Positions 8,174 through 14,139 of a stretch of 20,553 nucleotides of DNA are shown here, in pieces (position 1 is the first letter of the stretch; each line of letters starts with the position of its first letter). Source of the stretch: JAUZPB01 sp050262615 (GTDB taxonomy: Bacteria > Bacteroidota > Ignavibacteria > Ignavibacteriales > SURF-24); NCBI GenBank assembly GCA_050262615.1, contig JBLNEL010000550.1, positions 1 to 20,553 of the forward strand. The letters are read 5' to 3'. A program made the translations under genes and the position numbers. Below the pieces are notes generated by a model. The model was not told where the DNA came from and made no database searches. It saw only the letters and a list, made by a program, of their open reading frames with translations.

Positions 8174-8225
8174 GCCGATTAAGGAGTCACCAAGAAAATG
8201 GTGAATTCGGAATCGGCTTTTTTTT
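8174..8225 (+). terminator. Rho-independent terminator with a split stem
   Basis: GCCGATT (8174-8180) pairs with AATCGGC (8211-8217), then a symmetric 6-by-6 internal loop, then TCACCA (8187-8192) pairs with TGGTGA (8199-8204) around an AGAAAA loop. Eight T residues follow (8218-8225). It should end the 97-aa gene transcript. A second, weaker structure nearer the stop codon (AAAAATCAA/TTGATTTTT, 8105-8123) has no separate T-run. Confidence 0.75.
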
Positions 8226-8273
8226 ATATTAAATCAAAAAATTTGCAGCTGGTTTTTTTCCTGGAGAAAATTA

Positions 8274-8765
8274 TTACTTCATTGAAAAAGCTTTTCTTAA
8301 CCCTAACTTATCAATTTTAACCAGTTCTTTTAGAGTTGTTCTGGGATTTATCAACAGGGAATCGCCAGGATTAAGTCCATCAATAAATGCATATTGTATA
8401 TCATCTTTAATCAGCTTCACACGAATACTTTTAAGCTTAAAATTCTGCAAAGAATCAGATTTGATTCTTACCACCCGGTATTTATAACTTCCGGTTCTTT
8501 TCGAAGTATATCTGAAGAGTGCCTCTGAAGGAATTTTGATGCAGGATGTCTTTAAAGAATCACCTTTCTCGTTTATTGCGCTTATTTCTGCCACACATAA
8601 CTTAGAATTGCAAATCAACTTATCTTTATCATTCTGTTTAATTTCATGTAATCTATTTGTACCAGTTGTCCATTTAGGATGGAGTACATTGGCAGTTGTT
8701 AAAAAGAACATCCCTGCAATAGTGGAACTAAACAAGAAAGTTTGGATCTTCTTTGTGGTTAACAT
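8274..8765 (-). CDS. Secreted protein of unknown function
   Basis: A 163-residue product that I cannot place in a family. It opens with a basic start and a hydrophobic segment (about residues 8-26, FLFSSTIAGMFFLTTANV), a probable Sec signal peptide, so it should be periplasmic or exported. The mature part is hydrophilic, lysine- and serine-rich, with three cysteines (about 52, 57 and 75) and alternating strand-like stretches (YKYRVVRIKSDSL, IRVKLIKDDIQYAFIDGL), consistent with a small beta-rich domain. The ATG is preceded by GAGGTAAC on the coding strand and by a plausible promoter. It is transcribed alone toward the preceding terminator region. An open frame on the other strand (8536-8799) overlaps it, but has no signal or domain and I treat it as a shadow. 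Confidence 0.65.
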   Translation of the reverse strand: MLTTKKIQTFLFSSTIAGMFFLTTANVLHPKWTTGTNRLHEIKQNDKDKLICNSKLCVAEISAINEKGDSLKTSCIKIPSEALFRYTSKRTGSYKYRVVRIKSDSLQNFKLKSIRVKLIKDDIQYAFIDGLNPGDSLLINPRTTLKELVKIDKLGLRKAFSMK

Positions 8766-8782
8766 GTTACCTCATTTGGATA

Positions 8783-8813
8783 CAATATTAAGAGTTTGAT
8801 ATTTATTACCAAC
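8783..8813 (-). promoter_or_regulatory. Likely promoter of the 163-aa secreted protein
   Basis: Read on the minus strand: GTTG (8813-8810), 19 bases, then TAATATTG (8790-8783), one mismatch from TAnnTTTG. Transcription would start within a few bases of the Shine-Dalgarno, giving a very short leader before the ATG at 8765. Confidence 0.4.
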
Positions 8814-9028
8814 ATTCATCTATGGATTTAAAAAATTTAACATCTATGAAACCAAAATAAGCTCAGGTAAAATAAATTAAAAAGTTAACAAGAAGCAAGA
8901 TAAGATTTAATTAATTTAAATTATAAGTAACTTTTGCTGTAGAAAATATAATTCTATAGATAAAAATATATTTTTGATTTAGCTTTTGCAGAATTTCTAT
9001 TAAATGAGTAAAAAAATGATTAATTGAA
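8814..9028. other. AT-rich intergenic stretch, nothing recognised
   Basis: Together with the flanking promoters this makes up the gap of about 314 bases between the secreted-protein gene and the SRP RNA gene. It is strongly AT-rich, with short palindromes such as AAAAATATATTTTT near 8963-8976 and no coding potential that I can support. Confidence 0.5.
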
Positions 9029-9060
9029 ATTGTAATAAGGGGAATCTATTGTTATATTTG
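9029..9060 (+). promoter_or_regulatory. Promoter of the SRP RNA gene (ATTG-N20-TATATTTG)
   Basis: ATTG (9029-9032), exactly 20 bases, then TATATTTG (9053-9060) matches the Bacteroidota TTTG/TAnnTTTG consensus except for the first base of the -33 box. It ends 19 bases before the first paired base of the SRP RNA. Confidence 0.65.
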
Positions 9061-9079
9061 TAATATAATTTTGAAGTTT

Positions 9080-9172
9080 GCCAGACCCTGGCTAACAGAT
9101 CAGTGCCCAACTCCATCAGGTCCGGAAGGAAGCAGTGGTAAGTATCTGTTTTGTGTAGTCAGTTAGTCTGGC
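9080..9172 (+). ncRNA. ffs: Signal recognition particle RNA, small bacterial type
   Basis: The ends pair perfectly: GCCAGAC (9080-9086) with GTCTGGC (9166-9172). Inside is the hallmark SRP apical hairpin, with CAGGTCCGGAAGGAAGCAG around the GGAA tetraloop and the asymmetric Ffh-binding loop (about 9116-9136). CTAACAGAT and ATCTGTT form part of the long arm. At about 93 bases it is the short, Alu-less bacterial form. It binds Ffh and FtsY to target nascent membrane proteins. Six T residues follow directly (9173-9178), so the closing stem also serves as the terminator stem. The mature 5' end could lie a few bases upstream. Confidence 0.95.
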
Positions 9173-9176
9173 TTTT

Positions 9177-9659
9177 TTATTTTAAAAAGGTTTTAGGCGG
9201 GATTAAATAGTCCAGAATGCCATGTGATAATCTGACTCTCGCAGGGAAAGATACTTTTGCAATTGCTCCTTTTTTAAAATTAATAGATGCTCCGGAACCT
9301 GAGATTAATGCAGAGACGTGCTGTGAGAAATCAGGTTCATGTCCGAAAACAGCAATATTATCGGCCTTGAGTTCATTTAACAGATCAATTAAATCTTTTG
9401 TATCACTTCCCGGGTTTAATCTCTTATCCTTAATAATTTCCTGCTGTATTCCAAATATCTTTCTGACAATCTCAGCAGTTTGGACAGCTCTTACAAGCTG
9501 TGAAGAAACAAGGTAATTGAACTCAGGTATGAATGATTTCCATGCCGCAGCTGCGGCATTCAAATCTCTAATTCCTTTATTGGAAAGCACCCGTTCAGCA
9601 TCACTTTGTCCCGGTTTCTTTTCTTCAGAATCAGCATGTCTAATCAGGTACAAATTCAT
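9177..9659 (-). CDS. sixA: SixA-type histidine phosphatase
   Basis: A 160-residue single-domain member of the histidine phosphatase superfamily. LYLIRHADSEE carries the catalytic Arg-His (R7, H8), SSQLVRAVQTAEI the second Arg (R57), and VFGHEPDFSQH the second catalytic His (H107). Size and the GHEPD motif match SixA, which removes phosphate from phosphohistidine on phosphorelay proteins; a role on small molecules is also possible. I chose the ATG at 9659 because GGAGG lies 6 bases before it and the protein then begins directly at the RHG motif; an earlier in-frame ATG at 9680 would add seven residues. The gene overlaps the preceding one by 20 bases, suggesting translational coupling. Its stop touches the T-run of the converging SRP RNA terminator. 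Confidence 0.85.
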   Translation of the reverse strand: MNLYLIRHADSEEKKPGQSDAERVLSNKGIRDLNAAAAAWKSFIPEFNYLVSSQLVRAVQTAEIVRKIFGIQQEIIKDKRLNPGSDTKDLIDLLNELKADNIAVFGHEPDFSQHVSALISGSGASINFKKGAIAKVSFPARVRLSHGILDYLIPPKTFLK

Positions 9660-9954
9660 TTTGTCCTCCATAATCTGCAAAAAAAACAGAGATTACATTA
9701 TTTAATGCAGCTAATTCTTTTGTTATCTGTTTGCCTTCAGGAGTCTGCATCAGCCGGTTAAAATAATCAGAAGATGGAAAGCTTACTTCACAAAAACTGC
9801 TGAATTTTTCTTCTGACAACATAGCCCCGCCAATATTTGCAATGTTTAATTTTTCATTAGAAATCTTTTGTAATAGCGGCAAAACTTTTGATTGAAAATG
9901 CTCAGAAGCAGAGCCCTCTTCGGATCGCTTGATAAAGACAAGCATTTTATACAT
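9640..9954 (-). CDS. EthD-like small alpha/beta protein
   Basis: A 104-residue soluble protein. It has the length and pattern of the dimeric alpha/beta-barrel (EthD/ferredoxin-like) group: first strand MYKMLVFIKRSEE, a helix with HFQSKVLPLLQKI, a strand FCEVSFPSSDYFNRLM and a helix around TPEGKQITKELAAL, then a last strand (NVISVFFADYGG). I place it in EthD-like proteins by fold impression only; no catalytic residue can be named. The ATG at 9954 has AAGGAG nine bases upstream. It begins 14 bases after the lipoprotein gene stop and overlaps sixA at its 3' end, so the three are probably one operon. Confidence 0.6.
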   Translation of the reverse strand: MYKMLVFIKRSEEGSASEHFQSKVLPLLQKISNEKLNIANIGGAMLSEEKFSSFCEVSFPSSDYFNRLMQTPEGKQITKELAALNNVISVFFADYGGQNEFVPD

Positions 9955-9968
9955 GTATCAATTCTCCT

Positions 9969-10712
9969 TTATTTCTTATTCGGGGCTTTAGATATATTAA
10001 AAGAATTTACCTGCTGTTTTACAACCTCATTAAAAATATTTTTTTTACTAATATATTTACCAAAAGAATTATCATAAATAAAAGTATCTGAAGAAGCAAC
10101 ATTGCCTGCTAGTTTAGAAGGGATAGAAATTGAAGTTACAATTGTATCTTTATTGATCTTTGTAATGTCCTGAGAAAAAAAGGCATCAGGTGCGGCTAAT
10201 GTAAAAAATGATCTGAAAGAAAGCCTTACCAAATTTGGCTCAAGTCTGTAATAGGATAAACGTTTCAGACTCAGCGCGTCCTTTGAAATAAATGACTCTA
10301 CAACCTGAAGGTTTCTTACCCCTTCAACATCTTCAAAAGCCAGCGACAATTCTCCATTTAGGGATTTATCAAGTAAAAGAAGCTGCCCTTTGTTATCATA
10401 GAAAGCCAGACGATTATATTCGGGATCCGGGAACTGCAGCAGGCAGTAAAAAAACATCTTATTTTCAATCTTAAGGCTATCCACAATAAAATTATCGGGC
10501 ATTTGTGGAACAGGAATCATTCCGGGATCAAACAGTTGGAGTTTTTGATTAGCTCCTTTATCGCCTTTAATAGCATTTGAAGCAAGGCTTTTTATAGTAT
10601 TCCCATTAAAGGAGGCAACAGTTTCCGAATTACTATTCTTGCTGCAATTCAGATTGAGCAGAATAGAGACACAAATAAAAAGGGCAGAAAAGAATTTGAA
10701 AAAAGTGTTCAT
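9969..10712 (-). CDS. Probable lipoprotein, unknown function
   Basis: A 247-residue protein with a type II-like signal peptide: hydrophobic residues 5-21, then a cysteine at 23 followed by SKNSNS. The lipobox is relaxed (NLNC rather than LxGC), so lipidation is probable, not certain. The mature domain is hydrophilic with regular strand-like segments (KIENKMFFYCLLQF, LAFYDNKGQLLLLD, LVRLSFRSFFTL), consistent with a beta-rich envelope protein. I do not recognise the family. It starts 54 bases after uvrC and ends 14 bases before the EthD-like gene, in the same direction. A single -7-like box lies in the uvrC gap, so it may have its own promoter. Confidence 0.6.
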   Translation of the reverse strand: MNTFFKFFSALFICVSILLNLNCSKNSNSETVASFNGNTIKSLASNAIKGDKGANQKLQLFDPGMIPVPQMPDNFIVDSLKIENKMFFYCLLQFPDPEYNRLAFYDNKGQLLLLDKSLNGELSLAFEDVEGVRNLQVVESFISKDALSLKRLSYYRLEPNLVRLSFRSFFTLAAPDAFFSQDITKINKDTIVTSISIPSKLAGNVASSDTFIYDNSFGKYISKKNIFNEVVKQQVNSFNISKAPNKK

Positions 10713-10740
10713 ATTATTAGTAATAGATGTTTTGAATTTG

Positions 10741-10748
10741 CAAAAATA
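10741..10748 (-). promoter_or_regulatory. Possible -7 box before the lipoprotein gene
   Basis: On the minus strand 10748-10741 reads TATTTTTG, a perfect TAnnTTTG, 29 bases before the ATG at 10712. No TTG is found 19-21 bases further upstream, so this is a weak call; read-through from uvrC is the alternative. Confidence 0.3.
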
Positions 10749-10766
10749 ACCAAAAAGAAGTAATTA

Positions 10767-12593
10767 TCACTTAGAGTGATCAGAAAAATAATCCTTAATA
10801 AGCTTTGCTTTAGATTGTCCAACAACTTTTGAAAGCTCTTCTTCATTAGCAGATCTTATTTTTTCAAGACTCCCTAACTCTTTGAGTAATTTTTGAGCAG
10901 TATTAGGACCAATTCCTTCTATGTCTAAAAGCTCAGTAGTGAAAGTTCTTTTATCTCTGCGGAGTCTATGAAATGTAATTGCAAAGCGATGGGCCTCATC
11001 TCTTACATGCTGAAGCAGCTTTAGACTTGATGAGGTTTTGGGGATCGTTTGTGCCTCTGATAATCCAGGGAAAAATATCTCCTCAAGACGTTTTGCAAGC
11101 CCGATTATATTATAATCTTTCAACCCCAGACTATCCAGAATATCAACAGCGCTGGAAAGTTGTCCTTTACCGCCATCAACCATAATTAAATCGGGGAGAG
11201 GCTGGTTCTCCTCTTTAAGTCTGCTGTAACGTCGGGTAATTACTTCTCTCATGCTTTCAAAATCATCAGGTCCTTCAACACTTTTTATTATAAATTTTCT
11301 ATATTCACTTTTTTTAGGTTTTCCGTCCTCAAAGACAACCATGCTTGCTACAGTATCAGTGCCCTGCAGGTTTGATATATCAAAGCATTCAATACGTCTT
11401 GGCAGTATATTTAATCTCAGATCCCTTTTAAGTGCTGAAAGAACATAGGGAAGGTTCCCGTCTTTTTTCATTTTCTGGAGCTGAACTTCTTTAAGCTGCA
11501 GGAGAGCGTTCTGTTTACACATATTCAGGAGTGATTTTAGTTCACCTGATTTTCTGGGGACAATGAATTTTACCTTACCCTGTAATGTTGTATTTAACCA
11601 TTCATTAAGTATCTCAAGATCAGAAGGTTCGGTTTCTAGGACAATCTCATCAGGAATTTCAACAAGTTCATTATAATAAAATCTTAATGCAGCAGAATAT
11701 ACTTCAGAAAGATCTTCAGTGCCTTCAACCGAAAGCTTCAGCTGCTTTTTTCCAACTAGTTTACCACTTCGGATATTAAAGATAGAACAAGCTGCATCTC
11801 TGCCTTCATATGCAACGCTTATTATATCTCTATCTACAAAGTCTCCAGTAACAATTTTTTGTTTTGAAGAGTAAATTCTGAGATGCTCGATCTTATCCCT
11901 GATTTCGGCTGCTTTTTCAAACTGGAAAATTTCAGCTGCTTTATGCATTTTTACTGTAAGCTCACTGATCAAAGTGTCAGTTTTCCCCTTCAATACTTTT
12001 ATTGCCTGATCTACCATTTCTCTATATGCCATCTGGCTGATTAATCCTTCACAAGGGCCGTCACATTTCTTAATATGATATTCGAGGCAAAGTTTTACCT
12101 TCTTTTTATCAATTGTATCCTGGTCAATCTGGAATTTACAATTTCTGATCTTAAAGATATCGTTAATGGTTTTAAGAGAATTTCTCATACTCTTAACGTC
12201 TGTATAGGGGCCAAAATATTTTGAACCGTCCCTGATAATATTTCTGGTCGGGTATATACGTGGAAAAGGTTCGTTTGTAACTACAATATACGGGAATGTT
12301 TTATCATCTTTTAATAGGATATTATATCTTGGGGTGAGTTCCTTAATAAGATTATTTTCCAATACAAGTGCTTCTACCTCAGTATCGGTTATGATTAATT
12401 GAAGGTCATTAACCTTTTCGACCAGTGCCTTAGTTTTTGCTGAAGTTATATTATTATGAAAATATGACCTGACTCTGTTTTTTAGGTTTTTAGCTTTTCC
12501 AACATAGATTACTTTGTTTTTATCATTAAGAAACTGGTATACTCCAGGGGAAGATGGCAGATTATTAAGTTTGGTCTCTAATTCAGGGTTCAT
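10767..12593 (-). CDS. uvrC: UvrABC excinuclease subunit C
   Basis: A 608-residue protein, near the 610 of E. coli UvrC, complete in all domains. The N-terminal GIY-YIG nuclease (about residues 15-95) has GVYQF and VIYVGKAKNLKNRV. Four cysteines at 152, 169, 177 and 181 match those reported to bind a 4Fe-4S cluster in E. coli UvrC. The UVR helix pair (FQFEKAAEIRDKIEHLR) is near 223-239. The RNase H-like endonuclease has CFDIS (D405), MVDGGKGQL (D473) and the conserved His of DEAHRFA (H535). A double helix-hairpin-helix ends the protein (IEGIGPNTAQKLL near 558). With UvrB it cuts damaged DNA on both sides of a lesion. I chose the ATG at 12593; an upstream TTG at 12626 would add 11 unconserved residues. 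No strong Shine-Dalgarno is visible. Confidence 0.97.
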   Translation of the reverse strand: MNPELETKLNNLPSSPGVYQFLNDKNKVIYVGKAKNLKNRVRSYFHNNITSAKTKALVEKVNDLQLIITDTEVEALVLENNLIKELTPRYNILLKDDKTFPYIVVTNEPFPRIYPTRNIIRDGSKYFGPYTDVKSMRNSLKTINDIFKIRNCKFQIDQDTIDKKKVKLCLEYHIKKCDGPCEGLISQMAYREMVDQAIKVLKGKTDTLISELTVKMHKAAEIFQFEKAAEIRDKIEHLRIYSSKQKIVTGDFVDRDIISVAYEGRDAACSIFNIRSGKLVGKKQLKLSVEGTEDLSEVYSAALRFYYNELVEIPDEIVLETEPSDLEILNEWLNTTLQGKVKFIVPRKSGELKSLLNMCKQNALLQLKEVQLQKMKKDGNLPYVLSALKRDLRLNILPRRIECFDISNLQGTDTVASMVVFEDGKPKKSEYRKFIIKSVEGPDDFESMREVITRRYSRLKEENQPLPDLIMVDGGKGQLSSAVDILDSLGLKDYNIIGLAKRLEEIFFPGLSEAQTIPKTSSSLKLLQHVRDEAHRFAITFHRLRRDKRTFTTELLDIEGIGPNTAQKLLKELGSLEKIRSANEEELSKVVGQSKAKLIKDYFSDHSK

Positions 12594-12654
12594 CTGGATT
12601 TCTGTGTTTTCTTTTAATAGTTTCAAAAATGCTTCACTTTTGTATCAGCAGGGC

Positions 12655-12697
12655 TATAAAATAAAAATCCAATTAATGAATTTCATTAATTGGATTT
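12655..12697 (-). terminator. Rho-independent terminator of glgC
   Basis: A perfect 16-bp inverted repeat, 12665-12680 against 12682-12697, folding with a loop of a few bases. On the minus strand it is followed by TTTTATTTTAT. It lies 63 bases after the glgC stop and 72 bases before the uvrC start, so the two genes are probably separate transcripts. Confidence 0.75.
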
Positions 12698-12760
12698 AAA
12701 TAAACGAAAATACTAAAAATAAGGTTCTATTTGGAAACTGTAATACTGAAAGATGGATTA

Positions 12761-14002
12761 TTACTTTTTCAGTATACTGTTCTTAGGAATAACAGCGATT
12801 CCTGTTTCTGAGACATAAAACCTTTTTCTATCTTCTTCAGGATCGAATCCAATTTCGTAGCCTTCGGGGACGATTACATTTTTATCGATAATAGCTCTCC
12901 TGATCCTTGCATGTCGTCCGATATTGCAATTATTAAAAATAATTGAATCAGTAATATAGGAGTAGCTATTTACTCTTACATTTGGTCCTATAATAGACCT
13001 TTCAACTAATCCACCCGAGACAACAGTCCCATCACAAATAAGTGAATTAAGGCTTCTTCCGACCCTTTCTCCTTCATGAGACAAGGTTTTTGCCGGAGGG
13101 GATTGAACCTGCTTTGTTCTCAAAGGCCATTCAGTATCATAGAGATTAAAATCCGGACTAACTGTTATTAAATCCATACTGGCAGCATAATAACTGTCAA
13201 TTGTACCAATATCTCTCCAGTAAAGGTCAGTTTTTTTGTTTTCATCGAGGAACTTATAAGCATATATATTAAACCCGGCTTTGATCATATAGGGCAAAAT
13301 ATGCTTGCCAAAGTCATTATTAGGGAGTTTTTTTTCAGCCATTTCGTTGAATATGTCAATCAATGACTCAGCATTAAAGATGTACATACCCATATTTACA
13401 AATGAATACCCGGGTTTGTCAGGAATTTCCGGCGGATTCTTTACTTTTTCAACAAACCCTGAAACCTTGTAATCAGCATCGATATTGAGTACACCAAATC
13501 TGCTAGCCTGTTCCTTAGAAAAATCAATACTTGCAATAGTTACATCCGATTTCCTATCAACATGATACTGCATCATCTTCAGGTAGTCCATTTTATATAT
13601 ATGGTCTCCGGAGAGGACGAGTACCCATTTGGCATTATTCCCCTGGATAAGGTTTATATTTTGTTCAATAGCGTTTGCAGTCCCAAGATACCAATCACCG
13701 CTAACTTTCCTTTGTGGAGGTATAGAATAAATAAACTCTCCTAATTCAGGATTAAAAATATTCCAGGCTTCATAGAGATGCTGATTCAGGGAATCTGACT
13801 TGTACTGGGTAAGTACATAAATCTTTCTCAAACCTGAATTAAGGCAATTTGATAGGGTAAAATCAATTATCCTATATTTACCGCCAAATGGGACAGAAGG
13901 TTTTGATCGGAAATCCGTCAAAGGGGAAAGTCTCTCGCCCTGACCACCAGCTAATATCATTGTCAGGGTATCTCTTAATAATGCGGAACCAGCAAATATC
14001 AT
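12761..14002 (-). CDS. glgC: Glucose-1-phosphate adenylyltransferase (ADP-glucose pyrophosphorylase)
   Basis: A 413-residue enzyme that makes ADP-glucose from glucose-1-phosphate and ATP, the committed step of bacterial glycogen synthesis. The nucleotidyltransferase loop LAGGQGERLSPLT is at 17-29, followed by KPSVPFGGKYRIIDF. GDHIYKMDY carries the catalytic Asp (D133, equivalent to E. coli D142). GFVEK carries the glucose-1-phosphate lysine (K186, E. coli K195), and YWRDIGTIDSYY is at 261-272. Residues from about 315 to 400 form the left-handed beta-helix domain used for tetramer formation and allostery. The ATG at 14002 has GAGGAC eight bases upstream. It diverges from the M1 peptidase gene. 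No other glycogen gene is in the window. A terminator follows the stop. Confidence 0.96.
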   Translation of the reverse strand: MIFAGSALLRDTLTMILAGGQGERLSPLTDFRSKPSVPFGGKYRIIDFTLSNCLNSGLRKIYVLTQYKSDSLNQHLYEAWNIFNPELGEFIYSIPPQRKVSGDWYLGTANAIEQNINLIQGNNAKWVLVLSGDHIYKMDYLKMMQYHVDRKSDVTIASIDFSKEQASRFGVLNIDADYKVSGFVEKVKNPPEIPDKPGYSFVNMGMYIFNAESLIDIFNEMAEKKLPNNDFGKHILPYMIKAGFNIYAYKFLDENKKTDLYWRDIGTIDSYYAASMDLITVSPDFNLYDTEWPLRTKQVQSPPAKTLSHEGERVGRSLNSLICDGTVVSGGLVERSIIGPNVRVNSYSYITDSIIFNNCNIGRHARIRRAIIDKNVIVPEGYEIGFDPEEDRKRFYVSETGIAVIPKNSILKK

Positions 14003-14071
14003 AATGTGTCCTCAATTTTTTTGTAAATATATTCAAAAATTAAATTATTGGCAATTTTAGAAATTATTAAA

Positions 14072-14103
14072 CTTGTCTTACTGTTTATATAAGAGTAATT
14101 TTG
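14072..14103 (+). promoter_or_regulatory. Promoter of the M1 peptidase unit (CTTG-N20-TAATTTTG)
   Basis: CTTG (14072-14075), exactly 20 bases, then TAATTTTG (14096-14103) fits the Bacteroidota consensus with one mismatch in the -33 box. The predicted start, near 14110, lies after the in-frame TTG at 14101, which rules that codon out and supports the ATG at 14140. Confidence 0.65.
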
Positions 14104-14139
14104 TTTACGGGTTATCTTATTAATTATATATTTTACTTT

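Noticed and set aside
8198..8320. Possible 40-codon reading frame starting inside the terminator hairpin, preceded by AAGGAG.
   Set aside because: It lies in a terminator stem, is antisense to the secreted-protein gene over its last part, has T-run-derived Phe residues and no recognisable features. Chance is the simpler explanation.
8536..8799. 87-codon open frame on the plus strand.
   Set aside because: It lies opposite the 163-aa secreted protein, which has a signal peptide, a Shine-Dalgarno and a plausible promoter; the plus frame has none of these.
12594..12626. In-frame TTG as an earlier start of uvrC.
   Set aside because: It has no convincing ribosome site, and the extra 11 residues have no match in the family; the ATG at 12593 gives the usual length.
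14101..14139. In-frame TTG as an earlier start of the M1 peptidase.
   Set aside because: The codon is part of the -7 promoter box, upstream of the expected transcript start.
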